Assembly: GCF_002207865.1 (NCBI RefSeq)
Contig: NZ_BDQM01000003.1
Coordinates: 124,001-188,000 of the forward strand
Length of the DNA: 64,000 nt
Reading direction: 5' to 3'
DNA from: Colwellia marinimaniae
GTDB taxonomy: Bacteria; Pseudomonadota; Gammaproteobacteria; Enterobacterales; Alteromonadaceae
A program made the position numbers and the translations under genes. Below, piece by piece: positions 29,869 through 38,303 of this stretch; the stretch's first letter is position 1, and every line of letters starts with the position of its first letter. Under the pieces are notes generated by a model. It searched no databases. It was not told the origin of the DNA and saw only the letters and a program-made list of their open reading frames with translations.

Positions 29869-29910
29869 AGAGGTGACATACTGACAAGTATTTCTACCTC
29901 TCAGTATGTC
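29869..29910. other. Interleaved inverted repeats between coaD and a TetR gene
   Basis: GACATACTGA (29875-29884) pairs perfectly with TCAGTATGTC (29901-29910). AGAGGT (29869-29874) pairs with ACCTCT (29896-29901). The two pairings alternate (A-B-A'-B'), so an RNA would form either two exclusive hairpins or a pseudoknot-like fold. It lies about 150 bases upstream of the TetR start. It could also hold a regulator-binding site. Confidence 0.45.
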
Positions 29911-30059
29911 GCTAAGCCATAGATAATCCACTAAAATGAATTATTAATCACAAAAAAAAGCAAAAAATCCTAAAGTATTTGCTCAAAACACTTTATATAT
30001 ACTGAATTTTGATAGTATTATTGTGTTAGTTTTAATCAAATCAAGTGAGAAGTTGTTGC

Positions 30060-30716
30060 ATGAAAACCCGTGATAAAATAATCCAAGCCAGTATTGAATT
30101 ATTTAATGAGCAAGGTGAGCGTAATGTCACCACTAATCATATTGCTGCTCACTTAGCCATCAGCCCTGGTAATCTGTATTATCATTTCCGTAATAAAGAA
30201 GACATTATTTTATCTATATACGAGGAGTATGCACGTAGTTTACTATTGGAAACCTTGCCGAAGGTGTCCCCGGAAGTAAAACCACTAGACTCACTTGTTT
30301 TGTATATGGATGCGGTATTCCAAACAACAATGAAATTTCGTTTCTTTTATAGCAATCTACCGGTGTTATTGGATAAAAGCCCTAGTTTGCGGGAAAAATA
30401 TGTTGAAGTGCAACAGTCTATTTCAGAGCGTGTTAGTCAATTACTTCTTTCATTAAGAGCCGCAGATATCATTGATTTTTATGATGATGAATTGGCTGAT
30501 ATTGTCAGTATTTTACGTCTTATCAATACCTTCTGGGTTAGTTTTCATCAAACTCAGACTATCGTTAATGAAGTCAATGATTCAGTCTTTTATCAAGGCG
30601 TGCTTAAAATATTAGTGATTTTACGTCCCTATACCAAAGCTCATGCCATAAGTGACCTTAATCAAGCGCGTGATGTTTATCAGCAAAGGTACCAAAAAGC
30701 GGTAGAAATAGATTAA
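30060..30716 (+). CDS. TetR family transcriptional regulator
   Basis: A 218-residue repressor with a clear N-terminal helix-turn-helix: IIQASIELFNEQGERNVTTNHIAAHLAISPGNLYYHFRNKEDII in adjoining segments. The C-terminal part (FYSNLPVLLDKSPSLREKY, then a long helical region) is the effector and dimer domain and differs from the other TetR proteins in this window. A GTG at 30045 could extend it by five residues; I prefer the ATG at 30060 with GAGAAG as ribosome site. No transporter or enzyme gene is divergent from it within reach, so the target is unknown. Confidence 0.9.
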   Translation: MKTRDKIIQASIELFNEQGERNVTTNHIAAHLAISPGNLYYHFRNKEDIILSIYEEYARSLLLETLPKVSPEVKPLDSLVLYMDAVFQTTMKFRFFYSNLPVLLDKSPSLREKYVEVQQSISERVSQLLLSLRAADIIDFYDDELADIVSILRLINTFWVSFHQTQTIVNEVNDSVFYQGVLKILVILRPYTKAHAISDLNQARDVYQQRYQKAVEID

Positions 30717-30823
30717 CCTTAGCAGCACTTGCTCAATAGCTCGCTATTGGCATTGAGAGTAAGCCAATCTTGGTAGTTTTTAAACCAGTACCATAAGCAA
30801 TAACCTAGTAAAATTGGTATTAG

Positions 30824-31834
30824 TTAAGCTGTTAATTCGAATTGAAAGTTGTCCGGTCTTTCATAACCTTGGCTTACTGTGAAGTAAAAACTTTCGATAC
30901 GTAGTGCCCGTTGTTGTACCTCATTTGATTGTACGTTCTGAGTACTTTGACTAGCCGCTAACTTTTGCTTTGATGAGTTGGAAATAATAGCGTCTTGCGC
31001 AGATAAGGTCTGCTTGATGAAAGTATCGAACTCAGTACTTGTAGCATCCAGGCTCACATTAGCTGCTATATTCAGTTCTTTATTCGAATGACTTGGCTGA
31101 GCATCAGCGTTACTTTGTAACGCAAGTAACTCTGATTGTGCTACGAGTATTTTTTGTGTAGCACTGGCGGCAACCCGAGTATCTTGTGTCGACGGATTTG
31201 CTGGTGCTAATGCCGCAGAATGCACTTTTTGCATCTTAGTTATGGTTGCTTGCGGATCGCCTACGACACTGCTTAAGTCGACAGATACCTCTCCTCCTAC
31301 CGCATATTTTTTTCCATCAGGGCCTACTTCAAAGGTATAAGAAGGCGTTCCTGTCACCGCCCCCCCCATTGTCGCGTGAGCTAATTCATGGGCTTTTACT
31401 TCTTTATCTCTTTGTTGTAGCTGGCTAATGAGTTTTTCATCGGCAAGTGCCTGTTTAGTGCTGTCGTTATCTTTATCATTTTCGGCGTCGCTATCCTCAG
31501 CGCCGCTGTTAGCCTTAGCATGCTGTTCTTCTTGCTTGTGTTCAGCATCCTGCTGAGAGCTCTGTTCACCTTGTTGATTTTCTTGTTCAGCAATGGAGCT
31601 AGCAGCATGCTCTGCTTGTTTTCTTAAATGAGCAAGATCGACTTGTTCGTTGACTTGGGCTGGTGTTCGGGCGCGCTCTTTATCGGTAGCGACAGCTTTT
31701 TCCGCAGCAGAAGGGTTGGTGGCCGTAACCTGGGTGATAATTTCTCGTTGATGATTATCACGACGCAAGCTTTCCGTAGGTGGGTTGATCACAGTTGCTA
31801 AGGGTAAGTTTGCTACATGAGGGGTGATATTCAT
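30824..31834 (-). CDS. SprA-like putative metalloprotease
   Basis: A 336-residue protein of the SprA-related putative zinc-protease family. The N-terminal ~120 residues are low-complexity, rich in Glu, Gln, Asp and Ala. The conserved domain has the HExxH-type motif KAHELAHATMGG, followed by TGTPSYTFEVGPDGKKYAVGGEV and TITKMQKVHSAALAPANPS, both hallmarks of the family. It has no signal peptide. Downstream on the same strand of thought, but upstream in transcription (48 bases), is a small flagellar-rod-like protein gene. Substrate unknown. Confidence 0.8.
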   Translation of the reverse strand: MNITPHVANLPLATVINPPTESLRRDNHQREIITQVTATNPSAAEKAVATDKERARTPAQVNEQVDLAHLRKQAEHAASSIAEQENQQGEQSSQQDAEHKQEEQHAKANSGAEDSDAENDKDNDSTKQALADEKLISQLQQRDKEVKAHELAHATMGGAVTGTPSYTFEVGPDGKKYAVGGEVSVDLSSVVGDPQATITKMQKVHSAALAPANPSTQDTRVAASATQKILVAQSELLALQSNADAQPSHSNKELNIAANVSLDATSTEFDTFIKQTLSAQDAIISNSSKQKLAASQSTQNVQSNEVQQRALRIESFYFTVSQGYERPDNFQFELTA

Positions 31835-31882
31835 AAGGACAAATGATTTACCAATAAGTAAAACGTTAACGGCTATATATTA

Positions 31883-32185
31883 TTAGGCGGTGACATCTAG
31901 TAGGGTACCTAGAACATCATCAGCACTTTTAATAACTTCAATCGAAGCTTTTGCTTGAAATTCAGCCACTTTTAAATTGACAATAGCTTGGTTTAAATCA
32001 GGTAAATCTAAGTGGTTACTTGCCTTAGTCACCTCAGTGTTTACCTCACCACTATTGGCTGGATTTGTTTGTTGCTCAGCATTATAGGTGGTACTGGCGA
32101 AAATATCAGCAGCCGCTTGCTCTGCTGTTGCGTTAGCCTTTTGTAAGCCTTGCAAACCTGAATTAAATGCAGACGGTATTTCCAT
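31883..32185 (-). CDS. Small flagellar rod/hook-like protein
   Basis: A 100-residue protein resembling the short proteins annotated as flagellar-basal-body-like. The N-terminus AFNSGLQGLQKANATAEQAAADIF has the amphipathic heptad helix of axial flagellar proteins, and the C-terminus LNQAIVNLKVAEFQAKASIEVIKSADDVLGTLLDV gives the matching terminal helix (written here in one family-typical block of two adjoining parts). The central part of axial proteins is missing. It is transcribed just before the SprA-like protease gene. No other flagellar gene is in the window; a flagellar role is a guess. Confidence 0.6.
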   Translation of the reverse strand: MEIPSAFNSGLQGLQKANATAEQAAADIFASTTYNAEQQTNPANSGEVNTEVTKASNHLDLPDLNQAIVNLKVAEFQAKASIEVIKSADDVLGTLLDVTA

Positions 32186-32315
32186 AGGTAATCTTCCACG
32201 GCTAATAAGCTTTATTGGTTAATTATTAATCTAAATGGCGAAAAAGTAAAGCTGAAATTACCACCAGGTAAGACATTATCTCATTATTATTTCGGTATTA
32301 TTATTTCGGTATTAT

Positions 32316-33152
32316 TCATTTCGCCTTATTGGCATTGAAATGTAACGCTAGCCAAGTGCATAACACCTGATAAAAATCATCAAGGTGAGAAATAAAGGGT
32401 GCATGGGAAGCATGGTCAAATACGTGTAAGTCACTATGTACGGCTAAAAGACTGATTTTTTCGATCACTGTTTTAGGTACCAAGCTATCATTCTGCCCGT
32501 ATAACCTTAGAAAAGGTTGCTGGATACTTGCTAATTGCTGGCGTAGATCACAGTCACTCAATAAGGCCAGTGAATTGGCTAACGTTTCTTGGCTAGGCAG
32601 GGCATGTGCCATAACTAACTTGCTGATTAGCTTTAAATCTTGTCGAATATGTGGGCTGCCCATGGCTTGAATTTTTAAGAAAGCTTTAATCGTTTTCTCG
32701 GTATCTTGTGCTAGCTGATGATGAAAACTATCCAGTACATTGGCCTTTATACCCGGCCAGTTATTTTGCTCTTGTTCAACAAAGTATGGGCTGCTGGCAA
32801 CCGTAATCAAGGCTAATACTTTTTCTGGGTAGTTGATGGACATTTGCGTGGCAATTAAGCCGCCCAATGACCAACCAAGATAAATAGCGGGTTGGTCAAT
32901 TACTTGCTCAATATGATGGCAAATATTGGCTAAAGAGTAGGGCTTTATAGCAACAGCACTATTGATACCAAAGCCAGGCAAGTCCAGGGTGATTAACTGG
33001 TAGTGACTATTTTTATTTTCGCTGAATAATTTTAGCAGCGGTTGCCAAACGCCTGAGTTTAAGCCCCAACCATGAATTAACACAATAGGAATGGCATTGT
33101 TATTAAGGCTACTTTGAGGAGGGAAGGTGGAAAATGTTAAGCTTTTTGCCAT
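32316..33152 (-). CDS. bioH: Pimeloyl-[acyl-carrier protein] methyl ester esterase BioH
   Basis: Alpha/beta hydrolase that removes the methyl group from pimeloyl-ACP methyl ester, completing the pimelate chain for biotin. The 278-residue protein shows the oxyanion segment VLIHGWGLNSGVW, the nucleophile elbow GWSLGGL, the acid region LYGQNDSLVP and the catalytic histidine in DHASHAPFISH. The extension relative to ~256-residue BioH is at the N-terminus. It is divergent from comF, and nfuA is nearby, which is the conserved bioH-gntX-nfuA neighbourhood of gammaproteobacteria. Confidence 0.9.
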   Translation of the reverse strand: MAKSLTFSTFPPQSSLNNNAIPIVLIHGWGLNSGVWQPLLKLFSENKNSHYQLITLDLPGFGINSAVAIKPYSLANICHHIEQVIDQPAIYLGWSLGGLIATQMSINYPEKVLALITVASSPYFVEQEQNNWPGIKANVLDSFHHQLAQDTEKTIKAFLKIQAMGSPHIRQDLKLISKLVMAHALPSQETLANSLALLSDCDLRQQLASIQQPFLRLYGQNDSLVPKTVIEKISLLAVHSDLHVFDHASHAPFISHLDDFYQVLCTWLALHFNANKAK

Positions 33153-33223
33153 GCTTACTACTGCACTATAAATATAAAAGTACTAGTGTATATCATATCA
33201 TTTGATAGCAAAAGGAAAGCAAG

Positions 33224-33985
33224 ATGGCATGGCAGCTAGAGCTAAGAAAACTTAAGGCGTGTTGTCTTTCTAGCTTAAGAAGTATTAGTTGCTGTGATCT
33301 GTGTGGTGAAAATGTCAATAACAGCTTTTTACTCGGTTACTCGCTGCCACAAGCATTACTTTGTCAAAACTGTGTCAACGATTTACCTTATTTTAATCAA
33401 CAGCTAGTAGCGGGTAACTTACTCAGTTGGCCCGCTATTTATCATGCCTTACCAAACATTCATTTTGAACAACTTTTTGCCTTATCGCCTTATATTTACC
33501 CCTTTAATAAATGGCTAGCACAAATGAAATATCTAGGTCGTTTTGAGCTGGCGCATTTGTTCAGTGCCTTGCTCTGTGCTCAGTGGCAAGCCATGGTAAA
33601 ACACCAAGCGTTAGCTCCTGTGGATTTAGTACTACCGGTGCCTTTGCATATTAAAAAATGGCAGCTTCGTGGTTATAACCAAGCCCACCTGATAGCAAAG
33701 TGTTTTGCTAAGCAGTTAACTTTTCCTTATGACGCTAAGTTAGTGGTGCGCATTAAAAATAATACTAGCCAAATGGGGAAAACTGGTCATCAACGGCGAA
33801 AAAATTTAGCCAATACTTTTGCTTTGCAGCGAAAATTGGCGAGCCATATCAAACATGTATTGATTATTGATGATGTAGTAACCACGGGTACCACGGTCAG
33901 TGAAATTAGTAAGTTATTAAAACAAGCAGGTGTTGAAACCGTCACCTTAGTAACTGTGTGTTTAACCCTACCTAAAAGCAATTAG
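33224..33985 (+). CDS. comF: ComF family phosphoribosyltransferase-like protein (GntX)
   Basis: A 253-residue ComF/GntX protein. The N-terminal zinc-ribbon-like cysteines (CCDLCGENV and LCQNCVNDL) precede a phosphoribosyltransferase fold with the PRPP-loop VLIIDDVVTTGTTVSE and the LRGYNQAHLIAKCFA segment. ComF proteins are needed for DNA uptake in competent bacteria; in this group the role is less clear, possibly use of imported DNA. An AAAGGA ribosome site precedes the ATG. It is divergent from bioH. Confidence 0.9.
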   Translation: MAWQLELRKLKACCLSSLRSISCCDLCGENVNNSFLLGYSLPQALLCQNCVNDLPYFNQQLVAGNLLSWPAIYHALPNIHFEQLFALSPYIYPFNKWLAQMKYLGRFELAHLFSALLCAQWQAMVKHQALAPVDLVLPVPLHIKKWQLRGYNQAHLIAKCFAKQLTFPYDAKLVVRIKNNTSQMGKTGHQRRKNLANTFALQRKLASHIKHVLIIDDVVTTGTTVSEISKLLKQAGVETVTLVTVCLTLPKSN

Positions 33986-33996
33986 CAACAATGTCC

Positions 33997-36573
33997 TTAT
34001 TTATAAGGCGTGGAAAAAATTTTACTAAAAAACAAGCTGTTGGCGAGTAATTTAGCGCTACCATGCCAGTAACCTCTAAAAGCGAGTACCTCAGTGGTAG
34101 CAATGACCCTACCTTCACCGACGTTGTGCGCAACAATGGCAGCGTTATGTGCTAATCGATTTACTAAGTTTTTGTCGGTATAACCACTGAGTAGTGGTGA
34201 GGAGGTATATTTCGCTAACGTGACAAACGGTTGATGAGGGTGCTCGATAATGAGATTGCTATTACGAAATACTGGCAGTAAATTATGCTGATAACCGTAA
34301 GCTAGTGGATGACTAGTATCTAATTCTACTTGGAAGATAGCGCCAGCAATACGTTTGCGACTAGCGAGTTTTTCTTTATCTTGATAACTGAGATTGTCAT
34401 TATCAAATAACTGGTCTATCTGTTCTTTAGTGACAAATTTAGTACGTAATATTTCTTGTTTTGCTAACCATTGGGCCGCACGTTTTTGGCCGATAATGAC
34501 GCCACCTTGTTCAACCCATTGCTTTAATTGCTGCGCAGTATGTTCAGTAACATACTGATAATTACCATCAACAAGAATAATATGACTATAAGTTGATAAA
34601 TCTACACGTTTTAACCTGCTATGATCGATAATTGACAGAGGAATATTTAGTGTCTCATCAAGGTAAAAGCGCACTTCACCAGCTTCATATTGAGAGATAC
34701 CCATTCCGCCTATTAATAGTGTTTTAGCCTTACTGATTGGCTTTAATGAGCTACTGCCAATATCAATGCCTTTCAGGGTCAAACCTGTGTTAATACTGTC
34801 TAAGGTGATACCTGCGCTATTACTGGCAGCAATTAATAGGCTTTGCCAGTCTTGATTTTGTTGGATGCCAGCGGGCACCACGATACTGCCGGCATTAAAG
34901 TGCTTTGTTTTGCCATTAATCATGCTAGAAAAAGGCTTAGTGGCCACTCTCGCTTTGATATTATTGTTTAGTAGCTCATTGAGTAATTTCGGCGCTAAAA
35001 AGTGATGCCATTCGAAGACATAGCCATAGGCTGACTTGCTGATATTATTTGAGATAAAGGCTGGCGGCTTAGACCAAGCTTGCTGCGCCAGTTTTAGTCC
35101 ACGTGTCCGGTTTATTTGAATAGCTGCAATATTCATTGCCAAAGGCATAGTCCAGCCGGAAACATCATAAAAAGTATTATCTTTAAAATTAGTTTGTCGA
35201 TTAAACAACGCTTGAATCAGGCGAAATTGTGGCTGGGCAAGAGGTATATAATAGCTATAACTTTTTTGATATTTTTTATCTTTAAATTTAAAATCAGCAG
35301 TAAGCGGGTAAACTCTAATTTTATGCTGAGCGAGTGTTGATAACAATGCATTGAGGCGATAGCTATCTTTATTTTCGTGTAATAAGTAGCCGGAAAAATC
35401 TTCTTGTTTGGCCAACTTTATACTTTGTTGATAAAAATCACTACGGTATTGCTTTAGTTGCTGGCGATTTTCCCAAGCACCTTGGATAGTTGAAAGCGAG
35501 GTGGTCACGTGGTTTTCTATACTAAACTCTAACGTCAGTAAGCCATTTATCGTCTGTTGCTGCATTCCCCTAGCACTGGCTTGCTCGAATAAAACGCCAA
35601 TACTGCCATTAATATCTGGATAGGTTGAGCCTTTGCCGTAGTAGAAGTCATCAAAATTCTCTTCACTATAATAAAGGCGCTGTTGCTTATCTAACGCTGC
35701 CGCATGAAAGCTTGCTAGTGTTGTGGTTAATTCGACATTTCTTTTTGGTGTCAGTGGATGAGTACGGCTTTGAATGCCCGGCTGAAAAAAGTAACTACTG
35801 TTGGCAGACATTTCGTGAAAATCACCGACAACATGAGGTTGATATTGGTGAAAGTACTTTAATCTGTGTTGGCTTTCTTGTTGAGAAAGTAATAACCAGT
35901 CGCGATTTAAATCAAACCAAAAATGATTAGTTCGTCCAGTAATCCAGCCTTGGTGATGTTCAATATGATTTGCGTCGCTATTGTCAGTGGAGTTACGGTA
36001 AGTGTTAACCCAATTAACAAACCTATCCATACCATCGGGGTTAATACTCGGCTCTAAGACGATAATGGTATTGGCCAGTAATTCAGTCATTTTTGCATCG
36101 TCATTAGCCGCCAAATAATAGGCAACTATCATGGCGGCATTAGCACCACTTATTTCATCACCATGTACACTATAACCGAGCCAGATAACTAAGGGGGCAT
36201 TGTCGGACTTTTGCTGAACAAGTCGATTTTTATTTTGAGAAAAAATGTCGCGCTCACTAAGTATATTGGCTAAGTTAGCTAGATTTTTGGGGCTAGAAAT
36301 GGTCACCAGCAATTGCTCACGTTGCTGAGCCGTTTTTCCCATCGAGGTAATAGCCACCCGTGCTGAGTTATGCGCTAGTGTATAGAAGTAGTTACTTAGT
36401 TGATCATGCCTGATATGTCGTTGACCAATTTCAAAGCCTAACGTGCTACTGGGTAAGGGGATTTTACTATTAAACTGAATACCTGTGGGTAAGTAATCTT
36501 GTACTGGCATGGCATTTAGCCAAGTAGAGCAGAGTAAGGTGAATGAGATAATTAGAATTCGTATAAGTAGCAT
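33997..36573 (-). CDS. Secreted M14 family zinc carboxypeptidase
   Basis: Large exported metallopeptidase of 858 residues. A signal peptide (LLIRILIISFTLLCSTWLNA) opens the protein. The M14 domain has the zinc motif HGDE in LGYSVHGDEISGANAAM, the substrate-binding NPDGMDRF and NRDW segments, the third zinc ligand in GDFHEMSANSSYFF, and the catalytic Glu in GVLFEQASARG. The C-terminal ~450 residues contain a class-I-glutamine-amidotransferase-like fold (HIILVDGNYQYV, KQWVEQGGVIIGQ). It lies between comF and nfuA, on the opposite strand, and converges on comF with an 11-base gap. Confidence 0.9.
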   Translation of the reverse strand: MLLIRILIISFTLLCSTWLNAMPVQDYLPTGIQFNSKIPLPSSTLGFEIGQRHIRHDQLSNYFYTLAHNSARVAITSMGKTAQQREQLLVTISSPKNLANLANILSERDIFSQNKNRLVQQKSDNAPLVIWLGYSVHGDEISGANAAMIVAYYLAANDDAKMTELLANTIIVLEPSINPDGMDRFVNWVNTYRNSTDNSDANHIEHHQGWITGRTNHFWFDLNRDWLLLSQQESQHRLKYFHQYQPHVVGDFHEMSANSSYFFQPGIQSRTHPLTPKRNVELTTTLASFHAAALDKQQRLYYSEENFDDFYYGKGSTYPDINGSIGVLFEQASARGMQQQTINGLLTLEFSIENHVTTSLSTIQGAWENRQQLKQYRSDFYQQSIKLAKQEDFSGYLLHENKDSYRLNALLSTLAQHKIRVYPLTADFKFKDKKYQKSYSYYIPLAQPQFRLIQALFNRQTNFKDNTFYDVSGWTMPLAMNIAAIQINRTRGLKLAQQAWSKPPAFISNNISKSAYGYVFEWHHFLAPKLLNELLNNNIKARVATKPFSSMINGKTKHFNAGSIVVPAGIQQNQDWQSLLIAASNSAGITLDSINTGLTLKGIDIGSSSLKPISKAKTLLIGGMGISQYEAGEVRFYLDETLNIPLSIIDHSRLKRVDLSTYSHIILVDGNYQYVTEHTAQQLKQWVEQGGVIIGQKRAAQWLAKQEILRTKFVTKEQIDQLFDNDNLSYQDKEKLASRKRIAGAIFQVELDTSHPLAYGYQHNLLPVFRNSNLIIEHPHQPFVTLAKYTSSPLLSGYTDKNLVNRLAHNAAIVAHNVGEGRVIATTEVLAFRGYWHGSAKLLANSLFFSKIFSTPYK

Positions 36574-36746
36574 CTATGTGGCCCCTTGTTAAGACTGCTC
36601 TAAAGTAGCAAACAAAAGCGTAAAAATCATTAGCACATAACTAAATAGCAGAGTAAAATGACCATACTTGAGTAAAACAGTCAGGTACTTTTCACTGTTG
36701 ATTGATAAAACTGGAAGAGTATCCGAGAGCAAAGAGAGTTAAGATA

Positions 36747-37325
36747 ATGATCAGTATTTCAGAAAATGCGCAAAAGCATTTTATTAATTTACTTTCGCAA
36801 CAAGCTGAAGGTACACGAATTCGTGTTTTTGTCGTTAATCCAGGTACAGCGAAAGCTGAGTGTGGCGTTTCATATTGCCCTCCTGATGCGATGGAAGACG
36901 ATGATATTGAACTCCCTTTTGACGGCTTTTCAGCAATGGTTGATGCCGATAGTAAAGGCTTTTTAGTAGACGCTGAGATTGATTTTACTACGGATCAAAT
37001 GGGTTCACAGCTTACCTTGAAAGCGCCTAACGCTAAGTTACGTAAAGTTGCCGATGATGCACCCTTATTTGAACGTGTGCATTACTTTTTGCAAGCCGAG
37101 GTTAACCCTCAGTTAGCGGGTCATGGCGGCGAATGTACCTTAGTTGAAATTACCGATGATGGTTATGCTGTCTTGCAATTTGGCGGTGGCTGTAATGGTT
37201 GTGCACAAATTGATGTCACAGTAAAAGAGGGCATTGAAAAGCAATTAATAGAATTAATGGGTGATGAAATTAAAGGCGTTAAAGATGCAACTGATCATAA
37301 ACGTGGTGATCACTCATATTACTAA
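36747..37325 (+). CDS. nfuA: Fe/S biogenesis protein NfuA
   Basis: Carrier that accepts and hands over a 4Fe-4S cluster, important under oxidative stress or iron limitation. The 192-residue protein has the degenerate A-type domain first ([20 protein letters not shown]) and the Nfu domain with the cluster motif GGGCNGC, ending in the family-typical RGDHSYY. An in-frame ATG lies upstream at 36702, but the ATG at 36747 gives the standard N-terminus [12 protein letters not shown] and has AGAGAG as ribosome site. The neighbouring bioH and comF are the conserved partners. Confidence 0.96.
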   Translation: MISISENAQKHFINLLSQQAEGTRIRVFVVNPGTAKAECGVSYCPPDAMEDDDIELPFDGFSAMVDADSKGFLVDAEIDFTTDQMGSQLTLKAPNAKLRKVADDAPLFERVHYFLQAEVNPQLAGHGGECTLVEITDDGYAVLQFGGGCNGCAQIDVTVKEGIEKQLIELMGDEIKGVKDATDHKRGDHSYY

Positions 37326-37337
37326 TCTTTAATTTAT

Positions 37338-37589
37338 ATGATTAAATTATTAGAAAAACTAGGTCAAAATCCACAGCGCAGTTTAACACTATTCTTAAGT
37401 GGTCTTGGCCTTTTTGTTATCGGATTACTTTTTGTTGGTTTAGGCTACTTTTATCATCACCTTTGGCAAGTGATCGGCATGGTGATACTTAGTATTGCGT
37501 GCTTAATTTCGGCCTGGGGTTATCTAGGTATGTTTGCCAATCGTTGGTTAAATATCATTTATCGCACTCGCCCTATTAACAAACAATAA
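37338..37589 (+). CDS. Small two-helix membrane protein
   Basis: Not recognised. The 83-residue product has two hydrophobic segments (LTLFLSGLGLFVIGLLFVGL and a second around VIGMVILSIACLISAWGY) and a basic C-terminus. It starts 12 bases after nfuA and 21 bases before a VanZ-like gene, so it is probably the second gene of an nfuA operon. No function can be given. Confidence 0.75.
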   Translation: MIKLLEKLGQNPQRSLTLFLSGLGLFVIGLLFVGLGYFYHHLWQVIGMVILSIACLISAWGYLGMFANRWLNIIYRTRPINKQ

Positions 37590-37610
37590 CCTAACAAACA
37601 GACACGCTAA

Positions 37611-37973
37611 ATGAACATGATGATTAATTTGATAAAACACTATTGGTTTATCATTACGCTTTTTTTACTTACTGCCATTGCAACGTTATCTTTATGGCCA
37701 GCCGAATATTTACCCCAGGTCCCGGGTAGCGATAAAAGCCATCACTTTATATCCTATGGCGCTTTAATCTTGCCGCTAGCATTACGAAAACCTAAACACT
37801 GGTTGTGGATTGCCCTAGGCTTCGCTGCTTTTAGTGGTGCTATTGAGTTGATTCAGCCCTATGTTAATCGCTATGGTGAATGGCTTGATATGCTAGCCAA
37901 TGTGATGGGTTTAGCTTGTGGCACGATACTGGCAAAAATTATTACTCACTTCTTCTCTGGCTCTAGCAAGTAA
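37611..37973 (+). CDS. VanZ-like family membrane protein
   Basis: A 120-residue membrane protein of the VanZ-like family. It has the conserved segments DKSHHFISYGALILPL and GAIELIQPYVNRYGEWLDML, in which the charged residues (D, H, E, R, D) lie at helix ends as in the family, with about four hydrophobic helices. VanZ-like proteins are widespread; the function is unknown apart from glycopeptide resistance in the founding member. It follows nfuA and the small membrane protein closely, in one probable operon. Confidence 0.85.
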   Translation: MNMMINLIKHYWFIITLFLLTAIATLSLWPAEYLPQVPGSDKSHHFISYGALILPLALRKPKHWLWIALGFAAFSGAIELIQPYVNRYGEWLDMLANVMGLACGTILAKIITHFFSGSSK

Positions 37974-38056
37974 CACTTGTTCAGATAAAGAGTACACTTG
38001 CTTGATTCATAGTGCACATAAGCCCGTCGTCGACATACATAAAAGCCATAAGCAAA

Positions 38057-38230
38057 CTACTGAGGTATGAGCATGGCAGCTAGGGTGCTAGCAGCTAAAT
38101 AGTTAGCATGCTCGGGATGGGCAATATTACCGTGTCGGCTAAGCCAAGCAAGGGGACTAATATTTGATGAAATCATCGGTAATGCTAGATAAAATAAGCG
38201 CTGGTGTTGCTTTAAATGGCTAGTTTTAAA
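38057..38230 (-). pseudogene. Remnant of a DinF-type MATE efflux gene
   Basis: On the minus strand the stretch reads KTSHLKQHQRLFYLALPMI and SSNIS, then in a shifted frame PLLGLADTVIL, then back near HPEHANYLAASTLAAMLI before a TAG. This matches the first membrane helices of DinF/MATE transporters (RLxxLALPMILSNI, PLLGLVDTAVIGHL, YLxAVALGA) with two frame changes. Only about 55 codons remain; the rest of the ~440-codon gene is gone. The surrounding spacer (37974-38056 and 38231-38303) shows nothing else I can name. Confidence 0.65.
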
Positions 38231-38303
38231 CAAAGAAATACCCTAAAGTGCTAGTGGTTTACAGACAAGACGTTATCTCATCTGATTTTTAAGGGTATAT
38301 ACC

